DNA of 64,000 bases, from positions 100,753-164,752 of the forward strand of contig JAQYET010000069.1 in assembly GCA_028723525.1 (NCBI GenBank). Reading direction: 5' to 3'. Numbering within the stretch: position 1 is the stretch's first letter; the number at the start of each line of letters is the position of its first letter. The stretch comes from Prevotellaceae bacterium (GTDB taxonomy: Bacteria; Bacteroidota; Bacteroidia; Bacteroidales; Bacteroidaceae). The notes under the pieces were generated by a model that saw nothing but the letters and a program-made list of their open reading frames with translations, had not been told where the DNA came from and did not search any database. The translations under genes were made by a program, and so were the position numbers. Positions 17,779 through 27,464 of this stretch are shown in pieces.

Positions 17779-18145
17779 TGTTGCCGACAGGTATTTCTGC
17801 CTGCACTTCCGGAGCCTCTCCGAGAACAGTATCGTTCTGTTCCACCGTGTCAGGTCTATGACTTGGCACGCGACCTCTAAGCAGGTTTCTCTTATCTGTA
17901 AACAACGAACACGACAATGCGGTAAGACTCACACCGAGCCCTGCCACCACAACCGCCTTTCCGAGCATACGCCTGACGCCGAGTTGCTGCTCTATATACT
18001 TCACTTCTTCCTCGCATTTCGGGCATGTCCCCGAGCAGTCGCCTTCAGCGTTACACTCTTCCGGCTCATACTTAATATCGTTTGCCTCGGCTATCCGCTT
18101 GCGTATAGCCTTCAATGTGTTGCATATTCCTTTTCCTTCACTCAT
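17768..18145 (-). CDS. cysteine-rich single-pass membrane protein paired with the radical SAM gene
   Basis: 125 residues from the ATG at 18145. The N-terminal part holds C31, C37, C41 and C44 in EECNAEGDCSGTCPKCEEE, a cluster that could bind iron-sulfur or zinc. A hydrophobic segment follows (about 62-80, LGKAVVVAGLGVSLTALSC), then an acidic, Pro/Glu-rich tail. I do not recognise a named family. The overlap with the radical SAM gene suggests it is a partner or substrate. It has its own -33/-7 promoter at 18181-18212. Confidence 0.7.
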   Translation of the reverse strand: MSEGKGICNTLKAIRKRIAEANDIKYEPEECNAEGDCSGTCPKCEEEVKYIEQQLGVRRMLGKAVVVAGLGVSLTALSCSLFTDKRNLLRGRVPSHRPDTVEQNDTVLGEAPEVQAEIPVGNNEQ

Positions 18146-18180
18146 AGTTCTGTAATTTAAATATTTGTGTTTTATAAATG

Positions 18181-18212
18181 CAAAGTTATAAAAAAATCCA
18201 TTATTCTCCAAA
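18181..18212 (-). promoter_or_regulatory. promoter of the cysteine-rich/radical SAM pair
   Basis: Minus strand: TTTG (18209-18212), 20 bases, TAACTTTG (18181-18188). The implied leader is about 30 bases. It begins just after the terminator of the upstream candidate RNA. Confidence 0.7.
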
Positions 18213-18220
18213 GTTTCGGT

Positions 18221-18257
18221 AAAAAAACAATGCGGTGTCAACCGCTGCCGACACCGC
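18221..18257 (-). terminator. intrinsic terminator of the candidate small RNA
   Basis: Minus strand: GCGGTGTC (18250-18257) pairs with GACACCGC (18232-18239) across a 10-base loop, followed by ATTGTTTTTTT (18221-18231). Confidence 0.75.
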
Positions 18258-18381
18258 TTCCCATGAATTAAAAGAGAAATCTAACCTAATCATAATCATT
18301 CATCAGTCGTCATTTAGTTGAATGTGCCATACGGTTTCCTTATCTGCGAGTTTCAGAATAGTCGTCAACCATCTTTGTTTC
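18222..18381 (-). ncRNA. candidate small RNA or leader-peptide transcript, about 160 nt
   Basis: The stretch lies between a minus-strand promoter (18388-18419) and an intrinsic terminator (18221-18257), with no gene of ordinary length. It holds a 10-codon frame at 18340-18372 (start ATG GTT GAC GAC) preceded by AGGAAACAAAG, so it might encode a very short peptide instead. It does not show the conserved SRP or tmRNA phrases I know. Boundaries are inferred from promoter and terminator only. Confidence 0.5.
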
Positions 18382-18387
18382 CTGATG

Positions 18388-18419
18388 CAAAGATAGTGGT
18401 TTTTGCGCACGGTTGCAAT
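18388..18419 (-). promoter_or_regulatory. promoter of the candidate small RNA
   Basis: Minus strand: ATTG (18416-18419), 20 bases, TATCTTTG (18388-18395). Start of transcription is expected near 18382. Confidence 0.6.
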
Positions 18420-18529
18420 AGGGAAGTTCCTATGCTGTAAGGGGATTTTCCCTATTTGTCAGCATCGTTGGGCAGAAACCGGCTGCGGGTTGGCAGTATA
18501 TCGGCATACAATGGACTGTCTCTTGAGAA

Positions 18530-18617
18530 GTAAAACAGCCGAAATTGCACTGTAAAATCGGCGAAATTACTTTGCAAAATCGGCGGTTTTGCTGTGCAAT
18601 TTCGGCGAATTTGGTCT
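18530..18617. repeat. 22-bp tandem repeat cluster C (4 units)
   Basis: Units at 18530-18551, 18552-18573, 18574-18595 and 18596-18617. The first is degenerate (GTAAAACAGCCGAAATT), the others carry TCGGCG cores. It ends 97 bases upstream of the leuS -33 element, in the divergent region between the small RNA candidate and leuS. Confidence 0.9.
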
Positions 18618-18714
18618 CCGGGAGGATAACTTGCCGGGGGCGAAAGGGTGCTGTTAAGTCCTTATAATGATGTGAATTTGTTGGCATAAGGGTTAAAATT
18701 AAGAACGAAATTCT

Positions 18715-18745
18715 TTTGTGTTTTTCCTTATTTGCAGTACCTTTG
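18715..18745 (+). promoter_or_regulatory. leuS promoter
   Basis: TTTG (18715-18718), 19 bases, TACCTTTG (18738-18745); leuS starts 46 bases downstream. Confidence 0.75.
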
Positions 18746-18791
18746 CAGGCAGATTTGTCCTGATAAAAGAAAAAAATCATAACGAAACATA

Positions 18792-21668
18792 ATGGAATAC
18801 GATTTCAGAGCCATTGAAAAGAAATGGCAGGCGCGTTGGGTGGAGCAACAAACCTACCGTGTGACAGAGGATAAGAAGAAGAAAAAACTATATGTGCTCA
18901 ACATGTTCCCGTACCCTTCGGGGGCAGGACTGCATGTGGGGCACCCCTTGGGATATATCGCAAGCGACATCTATGCACGCTTCAAGAGGCTCGAAGGATA
19001 TAATGTGCTCAACCCGATGGGGTATGACGCCTACGGACTTCCTGCCGAACAATATGCCATACAGACCGGACAGCACCCGGCAATAACCACCGAGGAGAAC
19101 ATCAAACGCTACCGCGAACAGTTGGACAAGATTGGGTTCTGCTTCGACTGGGAGCGTGAGGTGCGCACCTGTGACCCGGGTTACTACAAGTGGACACAGT
19201 GGGCGTTCATGAAGATGTTCGGCTCCTTCTACAGCAATCGTCCGCTCACAGCCGCAGAAGGCGTGGAAACGCCGAAAGCAAGGAGCATAGACGAACTGAC
19301 GGAATATTTCGGCGAGCACGGCACCGAGGGTCTCGACCGCTACGGAGTGGCATGTTCGGAAGAACTGAAGTTCACCGCTGCCGACTGGAACTCGTGGGAC
19401 GAGAAGCATCGACAGGAAACTCTCATGAACTACCGCATTGCCTATCTCGGCGAGACAATGGTGAACTGGTGTGCCGGACTGGGCACGGTGCTTGCCAACG
19501 ACGAGGTTGTTGACGGCGTGAGTGTGCGCGGAGGCTACCCCGTTGTGCAGCGAAAGATGAGGCAGTGGTGTCTGCGCGTGTCGGCATACGCACAGCGAAT
19601 GCTCGACGGTCTGGACAAGGTGGATTGGACAGAGTCGCTGAAAGAGACACAGCGAAACTGGATTGGGCGCAGCGAAGGAGCAGAAGTGAAGTTCCGGGTG
19701 AAAGACTCCGACTCGTCGTTCACCATATTCACCACCCGCGCCGACACCATGTTCGGTGTCACGTTCATGGTTTTGGCACCGGAGAGCGACCTCGTGGGCA
19801 TGCTCACCACCGACAAACAGCGCAAGGAAGTGGAGGAATATGTGGCATACGTGAAGAAACGTACCGAGCGCGACCGCATCTCCGACAAGAGAATTACGGG
19901 AGTGTTCTCCGGTTCGTATGCCATCAACCCGCTCACCGACGAGCCTGTGCCGATATGGATTTCGGAGTATGTGCTCGCCGGCTACGGCACCGGTGCTATC
20001 ATGGCAGTGCCTGCACACGACTCCCGCGACTATGCTTTCGCCCGCCACTTCGGACTCCCCATAGTGCCGCTTATCGAAGGTGCCGACGTGTCGGAAAGCA
20101 GCTTCGACGCGAAAGAAGGCATTGTGTGCAACTCAAAATCGGACAAACTCTCGCTCAACGGACTCACCGTAAAGGAGGCGATAGAGAAGACAAAGCAGTA
20201 TGTTACGGAGCAGGGATTGGGGCGCGTAAAGGTGAATTTCCGCCTGCGCGACGCCATTTTTTCACGCCAGAGATACTGGGGCGAGCCGTTCCCGGTGTAT
20301 TATAAAGACGGCATGCCATACATGATACCGGAGGAATGTCTGCCTTTGGAACTGCCCGAGATTGACCAATATAAACCCACCGAAGACGGACAGCCGCCGC
20401 TGGGACACGCCAAACGGTGGGCGTGGGACACCAAGACCGACAGCGTGGTTGACAAAATGCTCATCGACAACACGACGGTGTTCCCATTGGAACTTAACAC
20501 CATGCCCGGATTTGCAGGCTCAAGCGCATACTATCTGCGCTATATGGACCCCCGCAACGACGACGCATTGGTGGGTAAGGAAGCTGCCGAATACTGGCAG
20601 AATGTTGACCTCTACATGGGCGGAACTGAGCATGCCACGGGGCACTTGATATATTCCCGGTTCTGGAATAAGTTCCTTTTCGACATGGGAGTGTCGTATA
20701 AAGAGGAGCCATACGAGAAACTCGTGAACCAAGGTATGATACAGGGAAGGAGCAACTTCGTGTATCGCGACAACGCCGCAACAGCCGAAAAGGGACATCC
20801 GGTGTTCGTTTCACTGAACCTGAAGAACAAATATAATGACGTCACACCTATCCACGTGGATGTGAACATCGTGTCGAACGACGTGCTCGACACCGACGCT
20901 TTCAAGGCATGGCGACCCGAATACAGCGACGCCGAGTTTGTTACCGAAAACGGAAAGTACGTCTGCGGGTGGGCGATAGAAAAGATGTCGAAGTCGATGT
21001 TCAACGTTGTCAACCCCGACATGATTGTAGAGAAATACGGCGCAGACACCCTTCGGCTCTACGAGATGTTCCTCGGTCCGGTGGAACAGTCGAAACCGTG
21101 GGACACGAATGGCATCGACGGATGTCACCGTTTCTTGAAAAAACTGTGGAACTTGTTCGACAACGCCATTGCCGCAACAGAACATCAGGCTGCCACGAAG
21201 GAGTCGCTCAAGAGTCTGCACAAACTGATAAAGAAGGTGACACAGGACATTCCGCTCTTCTCTTACAACACCAGCATATCGTCGTTCATGATTTGTGTGA
21301 ACGAACTTTCGCAGCAGAAGTGCAACGACCTCAATGTGATGAAGACCCTGACGATACTCATCGCGCCGTTCGCACCACACATTGCGGAAGAACTTTGGGA
21401 GCGTATAGGGCAGCAGGGAAGTGTCTTCGATACCTCATGGCCTGCCTTCAACGAGGAGTATCTGGCAGAAAGCAGCGTCACAATGGGCGTGGCATTCAAC
21501 GGCAAGCGACGCTTCGAGATGGAGTTTGCAGCCGATGCCGACAACAAGACGGTGGAAGAGGCGGTGAGAAACGACGACCGCACGCTGAAATATACAGAGG
21601 GAAAGAAAATCGTCAAGGTGATTATCGTGCCCAAGAGAATGGTGAACATCGTTCTCGGAGGAGCATGA
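18792..21668 (+). CDS. leuS: leucyl-tRNA synthetase
   Basis: Class Ia synthetase charging tRNA-Leu. 958 residues, at the upper end of the family. HIGH-type motif in [16 protein letters not shown] near residue 40, a CP1 editing domain around 240-430 ([14 protein letters not shown], then [16 protein letters not shown]), the KMSKS loop in [14 protein letters not shown] near 731, and an anticodon-binding plus C-terminal extension. The segment of about 85 residues between [12 protein letters not shown] and [10 protein letters not shown] is an insertion region often seen in Bacteroidetes LeuRS. Start ATG follows a good promoter. Confidence 0.98.
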   Translation: MEYDFRAIEKKWQARWVEQQTYRVTEDKKKKKLYVLNMFPYPSGAGLHVGHPLGYIASDIYARFKRLEGYNVLNPMGYDAYGLPAEQYAIQTGQHPAITTEENIKRYREQLDKIGFCFDWEREVRTCDPGYYKWTQWAFMKMFGSFYSNRPLTAAEGVETPKARSIDELTEYFGEHGTEGLDRYGVACSEELKFTAADWNSWDEKHRQETLMNYRIAYLGETMVNWCAGLGTVLANDEVVDGVSVRGGYPVVQRKMRQWCLRVSAYAQRMLDGLDKVDWTESLKETQRNWIGRSEGAEVKFRVKDSDSSFTIFTTRADTMFGVTFMVLAPESDLVGMLTTDKQRKEVEEYVAYVKKRTERDRISDKRITGVFSGSYAINPLTDEPVPIWISEYVLAGYGTGAIMAVPAHDSRDYAFARHFGLPIVPLIEGADVSESSFDAKEGIVCNSKSDKLSLNGLTVKEAIEKTKQYVTEQGLGRVKVNFRLRDAIFSRQRYWGEPFPVYYKDGMPYMIPEECLPLELPEIDQYKPTEDGQPPLGHAKRWAWDTKTDSVVDKMLIDNTTVFPLELNTMPGFAGSSAYYLRYMDPRNDDALVGKEAAEYWQNVDLYMGGTEHATGHLIYSRFWNKFLFDMGVSYKEEPYEKLVNQGMIQGRSNFVYRDNAATAEKGHPVFVSLNLKNKYNDVTPIHVDVNIVSNDVLDTDAFKAWRPEYSDAEFVTENGKYVCGWAIEKMSKSMFNVVNPDMIVEKYGADTLRLYEMFLGPVEQSKPWDTNGIDGCHRFLKKLWNLFDNAIAATEHQAATKESLKSLHKLIKKVTQDIPLFSYNTSISSFMICVNELSQQKCNDLNVMKTLTILIAPFAPHIAEELWERIGQQGSVFDTSWPAFNEEYLAESSVTMGVAFNGKRRFEMEFAADADNKTVEEAVRNDDRTLKYTEGKKIVKVIIVPKRMVNIVLGGA

Positions 21669-21726
21669 GAAACAGTTAGAAAGCAATAATATAAATAGTG
21701 AATAAACCCATAACCATTCATCAACA

Positions 21727-22713
21727 ATGACAATGAACAAAACGTTAATAAAGGCAGAGATGAGGGACTACGTAGGAATTACCCTCGCACTGATGCTGTA
21801 CTCCTTCGGGTTCACATTCTTCCTCATGCCTTACGAAATCGTTACGGGAGGCGTGGCAGGTATCGCCGCAATCGTGTATTATGCCACATCGTTCCCCAAC
21901 TCTTATACCTATTTCCTCATCAATGCTTCGCTATTGATAATGGCTTTGAAGATATTGGGCGTGAAGTTCCTGATAAAAACCATCTACGCCACGTTCATGC
22001 TGTCGTTCCTGTTATGGCTTATGAAAGACTTGGCACCCGTTGATGAAGCCGGCAACATGATAAAAATACTCGGCGAGGGACAGGATTTCATGTCGCTGCT
22101 CGTGGGCTGTCTGATGACCGGAACTGCCCTCGGACTCACCTTTTTGTATAACGGCAGTACGGGAGGAACCGACATCATCGCCGCGTCTGTCAACAAATAC
22201 CGCGACTTCTCGTTAGGAACGGTGCTCATATTCGTTGACTTCATAATAATAGGAAGCTGTCTTTTCATACCTAAGTTCGGGCCCTTCCTCGACCGCATGA
22301 CAATGGTGGTGTTCGGTTTCTGCACCATGATTATAGAGAACTTCATGCTCGACTATATCATGAATCGCCAGCGACAGTCGGTTCAGTTCATGATTTTCTC
22401 GAAGAAATATGAGGAGATTTCAAAGGCACTTGCCGAGGAAACCGACCACACCATGACACTTCTTGACGGTCACGGATGGTATAGTGGCAACGACGTTAAG
22501 GTGATAGTGATGCTCGCCAAGAAGCGTGAGAGCGTGATAATATTCCGCATCGTGAAGATGATAGACCCCAATGCCTTCGTCAGCCAGAGTGCAGTGATAG
22601 GCGTGTTCGGCGAAGGTTTCGACAAGATAAAGGTGAAAGTGAAGAAGAAACACATTGAAAAGGCGAGAATAAAGTTGGAACAACAAACATCAAGAGGAGA
22701 CTTCAGAAAATGA
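21727..22713 (+). CDS. YitT-family membrane protein (DUF161 + DUF2179)
   Basis: 328 residues with about five hydrophobic helices in the first 210, including [21 protein letters not shown] and [17 protein letters not shown], the two halves of the duplicated DUF161 unit. The soluble C-terminal DUF2179 domain starts near 225 ([15 protein letters not shown]). Function unknown in the family; transport has been suggested. ATG at 21727, with an alternative in-frame ATG at 21733. Its stop overlaps the rdgB start by 4 bases. Confidence 0.9.
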   Translation: MTMNKTLIKAEMRDYVGITLALMLYSFGFTFFLMPYEIVTGGVAGIAAIVYYATSFPNSYTYFLINASLLIMALKILGVKFLIKTIYATFMLSFLLWLMKDLAPVDEAGNMIKILGEGQDFMSLLVGCLMTGTALGLTFLYNGSTGGTDIIAASVNKYRDFSLGTVLIFVDFIIIGSCLFIPKFGPFLDRMTMVVFGFCTMIIENFMLDYIMNRQRQSVQFMIFSKKYEEISKALAEETDHTMTLLDGHGWYSGNDVKVIVMLAKKRESVIIFRIVKMIDPNAFVSQSAVIGVFGEGFDKIKVKVKKKHIEKARIKLEQQTSRGDFRK

Positions 22714-23381
22714 AGATAGTATTCGCCACGAACAATAAGAACAAACTATCGGAGATAAGAAGAATACTCGGAGCCGGCTTCGAGGTGGTTTCGCTTGCCG
22801 AGATTGGTTGTGATGAAGACATCCCGGAGACCGGAACCACACTCACAGACAATGCCATTCAGAAGGCGCAGTATGTCTTCGAGAAATACGGTTACAGTTG
22901 TTTCGCCGACGACACGGGGCTTGAAGTGGATGCCCTCGGTGGCGAACCGGGGGTGTATAGCGCGCGATATGCCGAGGGAACCGACCACGACAGCAATGCC
23001 AATATGGACAAACTGCTGCGCAAGTTGGGTTACAGCACCAACCGCAAGGCACGCTTCCGCACCGTGATAGCACTGCTTGAGAAACAAGAAAGCAAAGAGG
23101 GTGGGGCAGCAACTGCCACATTGCACACCTTCGAAGGAAAGGTGGAGGGCAACATTATAACCGAAAAACGAGGCAACGAGGGTTTCGGATATGACCCGAT
23201 ATTCATGCCCGAAGGCTACGACAAGACCTTTGCCGAACTCGGAATGGACACGAAGAACATGATTTCTCACCGTGCAAGAGCGGTAAAGAAACTTGCTGAT
23301 TATCTCATGAACGATCAGAAAACGACAGATAAAAGGGAAGAACACATTAACGGAAGAACAAAAAATATCTCGAATAAATGA
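22710..23381 (+). CDS. rdgB: non-canonical purine NTP pyrophosphatase (RdgB/HAM1)
   Basis: Hydrolyses ITP, dITP and XTP to the monophosphates, cleaning the nucleotide pool. 223 residues, some 25 longer than typical because of a basic C-terminal tail. Motifs: [16 protein letters not shown] at the start, [23 protein letters not shown] (from residue 68), [13 protein letters not shown] and [10 protein letters not shown]. Four-base overlaps join it to both the YitT gene and the following glycosyltransferase, so the three are translated as a unit. Confidence 0.96.
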   Translation: MKIVFATNNKNKLSEIRRILGAGFEVVSLAEIGCDEDIPETGTTLTDNAIQKAQYVFEKYGYSCFADDTGLEVDALGGEPGVYSARYAEGTDHDSNANMDKLLRKLGYSTNRKARFRTVIALLEKQESKEGGAATATLHTFEGKVEGNIITEKRGNEGFGYDPIFMPEGYDKTFAELGMDTKNMISHRARAVKKLADYLMNDQKTTDKREEHINGRTKNISNK

Positions 23382-24274
23382 AGCGTGAAATATCCGTTTT
23401 GATATCTGTTTTCAACTGCCGATGCCGAGATTTGGTGGAGTCTCTGCATCGGCAGTTGCGCGTTATGGCTGTGGAATATGAGATACTCGTTGCTGATGAC
23501 GGATCTACCGACGACGAAACAATCAGCGAAAACAGGAGTATCAGCTCTTTGGAGAACGTTAAACTCATCGAACGAGGCTTCAATTCGGGGCGTTCAAAGA
23601 TAAAGAACTTTCTTGCGAGAGAGGCCCGATACGGAAATCTCTTGTTTCTTGACGGCGACATGAGTCTAAGGAAAGACGACTTCATCGAAAACTATCTCAG
23701 TCAAGACTCACCAGTAATCTACGGCGGTTACGACATCATCCATGACGACGAAACACTCATGTCGAACCTAAGATACAGATATGAACGCTCGTCGAAGGGG
23801 AACCACTGCGCCGCAATACGCAACCAACGACCCTATCAAAACTTCCACACAAGCAATTTCATGACCACAAAAGACGTTATGCTGCGCTTCCCTTTCGACG
23901 AGCGTTTCAGGCATTACGGCTACGAAGACGTGCTCTGGGGCAAGACACTACGCGACAACGGCATAGTCATAAAGCACATAGACAACCCTCTGACCTTCGC
24001 CGACTTCGAGACAAACAGGCAGTTCGTGAGCAAGACAGAGGAAGCAATGCACACCCTGAGAACATTCTCCGACGAACTAAAAGGCTATTCCTCACTGCTT
24101 GATTACGAAAAAAAGATAAGCACGTTGCGCCTCACTCCGCTAATGCGAATTATCCATAAAATTCTGCATAAACCGTTATTACGCAACTTGGAAAGCAATA
24201 ATCCGAGTATTTTAAAGTTTAATATATACAAACTCCTTTACTTTATAAGCGAAGGAAAGCGAAACATCAAATAA
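23378..24274 (+). CDS. family 2 glycosyltransferase
   Basis: 298 residues. GT-A fold signatures: [19 protein letters not shown] at the N terminus, [14 protein letters not shown], and [19 protein letters not shown], where DGD is the likely metal-binding DxD. A later [19 protein letters not shown] resembles the (E/D)D-x-W acceptor-side motif of galactosyltransferase-like members. Substrate unknown. It overlaps rdgB by 4 bases, and porZ starts 19 bases after its stop. Confidence 0.88.
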   Translation: MKREISVLISVFNCRCRDLVESLHRQLRVMAVEYEILVADDGSTDDETISENRSISSLENVKLIERGFNSGRSKIKNFLAREARYGNLLFLDGDMSLRKDDFIENYLSQDSPVIYGGYDIIHDDETLMSNLRYRYERSSKGNHCAAIRNQRPYQNFHTSNFMTTKDVMLRFPFDERFRHYGYEDVLWGKTLRDNGIVIKHIDNPLTFADFETNRQFVSKTEEAMHTLRTFSDELKGYSSLLDYEKKISTLRLTPLMRIIHKILHKPLLRNLESNNPSILKFNIYKLLYFISEGKRNIK

Positions 24275-24293
24275 CGTGCAAAACAAGTTTTCT

Positions 24294-26426
24294 ATGAAGA
24301 AATACATATCATTGGTTGTCGGGATGATTGTATCGGCAACAGCAACGGCTGCGAGCGTAGGGCAGTGGAACGCTTACATGGCATACAGTAAAATCACAGA
24401 TATAGAGCCGTCGGGCAACAAGGTTTACGTGCTTGCAAGCGACAACCTCTTCGCCTACAACCCAAACGACAACAGCATCGAGACATACGACAAACTGAAC
24501 TCGCTCTCCGACACCGGCATTTCATACATAGCGTGGTGTAAGGCAGCGAAGAAACTCGTAATCGTTTACAGCAATCAGAACATCGACCTCGTGCATAACG
24601 ACGGTACGGTGGAGAACAACAGCAGCTTCTACAGCAAGATAATGACCGAGAGCAAGAAAGTTTTCTGCCTCATCATCAGCGGCAAATATGCTTATCTCGG
24701 CACCGCTTTCGGCATCGTGAAACTTGATGTTGAGAAGAATGAGATAAGTGCAACCTACAACATCGGGCACAAAGTGGATAAAATTGAGGTTACGAACAAC
24801 ATCATATTCTGCGCAACAGAGGTTGGAATAAGGCGCGGCGACATGAGTGAAAACCTGCTCGACCCCAACAAATGGACAACAGCGAAGAAAGGAGAAAAGC
24901 CAACTTTCAAGGATGACAACGCCATAACGAAAAGCACAGAGCAGGGATATACCGAACTGATTGCCTACGACGAGAAGAACAAATGCTACTGGAGCACGCA
25001 GAAAGACGGTAAACTGCAGTCGTGGAAACTCGACAACGAGGGCAACAGAACTATCACTGCAAGTGGCATTTTGCCCGATGGACCTACCTACAACTACTTC
25101 ACCACGATGCGGTTCTACGGCGACAAACTGTATAGTTGCGGCGGAAGTTTCACGCGTTGGAGCGACTACAACCGCCCCGGCTGCATACAGACATTCGACG
25201 GAAAGGAATGGTTCAACTATGAAGACAACCTCGGAGAGAAGACAGGAGTGAGCTATGTGGATGTAATGGACTTCGATATTGACCCTACATACACCGCCGG
25301 CGTCAGGCTCATGGCAGGCGGAAGGGCAGGGCTGTATGAGTTTATCGACGGCAAGTTCGCGAAACTCTACAACACAGACAACTCCCCACTGCAGGCTGCT
25401 TACACCGTTCTAAAGAACTCCTTCGTGCTGGCACTGGGCGTGAACTTCGACAAGCGTGGAAACCTCTGGGTGCTCAACGGAATGGCATACGACGTGTGTC
25501 TGCTGAAATACGGAGCCGACGGAAAGTGGGAGAAAATAAATAACGCACAGCTGTTGCAGAGCGGAAATGTGGCACTTCACTATCCCTCACACTCGTTTAT
25601 CGACAGCAACGGACTGCTGTGGTTTGCCAACGACTACTGGCAACTGCCGAGTTTCTACTGCTTCGACACCGAAAACAAAAAACTCGTTCAGTATAAAGAG
25701 GAATTCAAAAACCAAGATGGGCAGAAGTATGTGATTAACGCCATAGAGTCGATAATGGAGAGTAAAGACGGCAATATATGGATAGGAAGCAGCGGAGGAC
25801 CGGCTTATCTGCCAAAGAAACAAATCGGCACAGAGGATAATACGGTGGTACAGGTGAAGGTGCCCCGCAACGACGGCACCAATCTTGCAGACTATCTGCT
25901 AAACGGAATCAACATAAACTGCATGGCAGAGGATGCCGCCGGGCGCAAGTGGTTTGGCACTTTCTCAGACGGTGTGTATCTAATCGACAGCGACAACATC
26001 ACCGAACTGCAGCATTTCACTTTCGAAAACAGCGGTCTTCTCAGCAATTCGATAGAGTCGATTGCCATAAACAACAAGACCGGAGAGGTGTTCTTCGGCA
26101 CCGAAAAAGGTCTTTGCTCCTATATGGGCAACGCTTCGCAGAGCAACGACGAGATGAACGAAGACAATGTTTATGCCTATCCAAACCCCGTCAGACCTGA
26201 ATACAACGGACTGATAACCGTGGTAGGACTCACGTTTAACGCCGATGTGAAGATAACAACGAGCAACGGCGTACTCGTAAATCAGGGTCGCAGCAACGGA
26301 GGAATGTTCACTTGGGACGGGTGCGACCTCAACGGCAAGCGCGTGGCATCGGGCATATATATGGTGCAGACGGCAACAGCCGAGGGCGAGTCGGGCACGG
26401 TGTGCAAGATTGCAATAGTCAACTAA
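24294..26426 (+). CDS. porZ: PorZ-like type IX secretion protein (two beta-propellers and C-terminal domain)
   Basis: 710 residues from ATG 24294; a GTG 18 bases earlier is in frame. Signal peptide MKKYISLVVGMIVSATATAA. Two sets of propeller repeats follow; the N-terminal VGQWNAYMAYSKITDIEPSG and VYVLASDNLFAYNPND phrases resemble PorZ of Porphyromonas, and GNIWIGSSGG and GRKWFGTFSDGVYLID are two-component-regulator-type propeller blades. The C-terminal YAYPNPVRPEYNG to IAIVN is a type IX sorting-domain-like fold. PorZ acts at the cell surface in delivering A-LPS to type IX cargo. Another surface propeller protein cannot be excluded. Confidence 0.8.
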   Translation: MKKYISLVVGMIVSATATAASVGQWNAYMAYSKITDIEPSGNKVYVLASDNLFAYNPNDNSIETYDKLNSLSDTGISYIAWCKAAKKLVIVYSNQNIDLVHNDGTVENNSSFYSKIMTESKKVFCLIISGKYAYLGTAFGIVKLDVEKNEISATYNIGHKVDKIEVTNNIIFCATEVGIRRGDMSENLLDPNKWTTAKKGEKPTFKDDNAITKSTEQGYTELIAYDEKNKCYWSTQKDGKLQSWKLDNEGNRTITASGILPDGPTYNYFTTMRFYGDKLYSCGGSFTRWSDYNRPGCIQTFDGKEWFNYEDNLGEKTGVSYVDVMDFDIDPTYTAGVRLMAGGRAGLYEFIDGKFAKLYNTDNSPLQAAYTVLKNSFVLALGVNFDKRGNLWVLNGMAYDVCLLKYGADGKWEKINNAQLLQSGNVALHYPSHSFIDSNGLLWFANDYWQLPSFYCFDTENKKLVQYKEEFKNQDGQKYVINAIESIMESKDGNIWIGSSGGPAYLPKKQIGTEDNTVVQVKVPRNDGTNLADYLLNGININCMAEDAAGRKWFGTFSDGVYLIDSDNITELQHFTFENSGLLSNSIESIAINNKTGEVFFGTEKGLCSYMGNASQSNDEMNEDNVYAYPNPVRPEYNGLITVVGLTFNADVKITTSNGVLVNQGRSNGGMFTWDGCDLNGKRVASGIYMVQTATAEGESGTVCKIAIVN

Positions 26427-26447
26427 TGCCCGGCAACAGCCTTCAGT

Positions 26448-27464
26448 ATGGAGAGGAAACAGTGGATTGACACGCTGCGCGGGTTTTGCATGATTGCAAT
26501 TCTGCTGTATCACACAGAGATTTACTATTCCGGCAGCTACATCATTCCATACCGGTGCTATGTTCACAACGCGCTGGCAGCGTTCTTCTTCGTCTCCGGC
26601 TACCTGTTCTGCGGCGACATCGCGAGCGGTGGTAAATTCCATTTCGCAGGCAAGATACGCTCGATATTCAGAACCTTAATAATCCCTTACTTCATCTTCA
26701 CCGTTCTTCTCGGCATAATGAAAACCGTCACCGGCAAGGAAGAACTCGCCGAAGTGTTCATGAATATAGTCCTCGGCAAGGCATCATGGTTTGTCGCAGC
26801 CCTCATTGTGGCAGAACTGTTGCTCTCGCTGACAATGCTGATAACGCGCGGAAAAACAGTCCTGTTGTCAACCGTTGCCGCTCTCTCGCTTGCCGCAGCC
26901 TTCGTCATCGGCAACAAATACGCGCCTTCTCCACTCTTCTATGAACAAAATCTGTGGTACGTCAACGATGCTTTATTTGCCTTGGGAATAATGATTTGCG
27001 GAATGTTCTACCGCCGCGGAGAAGCCTTTTTCAACCGTTTCAACAGCATATCATACATATCATTGCTATTTATTATTTCATCAATATTAAAAGCAATAAT
27101 GATGAATGAAGATGCTCAAACTGTCATAGGAAGCATCGAAGTGTCGAATATCCCGCTTTTCTTCGCCGACATCATCGTCACCACACTGTTCCTTGTGGGT
27201 CTCAGTAAGTTGCTCGGCAAACTGCCGTTGGTCGGTTTCACCGGTTCACACTCGCTCGTTTACTACTTCTTCTGCGGCGCAATACCGTCTGCAGTAGCCA
27301 CGTTGTTCGATAAAGCAGGATTTGAATATCGCCACTATTGGCAGGTTGTCGCAGCCCTCATTGTTGTCTATTCCGTTTCCACAGCCGTGGCATACTGCAT
27401 CTATAAGTATTGTCCTATCTTGGTTGGGAAGACGAAGAAGAGAGAACATACAGCTCTGTTCTAA
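26448..27464 (+). CDS. acyltransferase 3-family membrane protein
   Basis: 338 residues with about ten hydrophobic segments. The N-terminal WIDTLRGFCMIAILLYHTE and the later ALAAFFFVSGYLFCG match acyltransferase family 3 (PF01757), which O-acetylates or otherwise acylates surface sugars. It starts 21 bases after porZ and may belong to the same transcript. Its last 50 bases overlap the convergent glycosyltransferase gene. Substrate unknown. Confidence 0.85.
   Translation: MERKQWIDTLRGFCMIAILLYHTEIYYSGSYIIPYRCYVHNALAAFFFVSGYLFCGDIASGGKFHFAGKIRSIFRTLIIPYFIFTVLLGIMKTVTGKEELAEVFMNIVLGKASWFVAALIVAELLLSLTMLITRGKTVLLSTVAALSLAAAFVIGNKYAPSPLFYEQNLWYVNDALFALGIMICGMFYRRGEAFFNRFNSISYISLLFIISSILKAIMMNEDAQTVIGSIEVSNIPLFFADIIVTTLFLVGLSKLLGKLPLVGFTGSHSLVYYFFCGAIPSAVATLFDKAGFEYRHYWQVVAALIVVYSVSTAVAYCIYKYCPILVGKTKKREHTALF

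Noticed and set aside
18888-20048. 386-residue minus-strand frame inside leuS
   Set aside because: leuS is unambiguous in the other strand; the frame has no motif.
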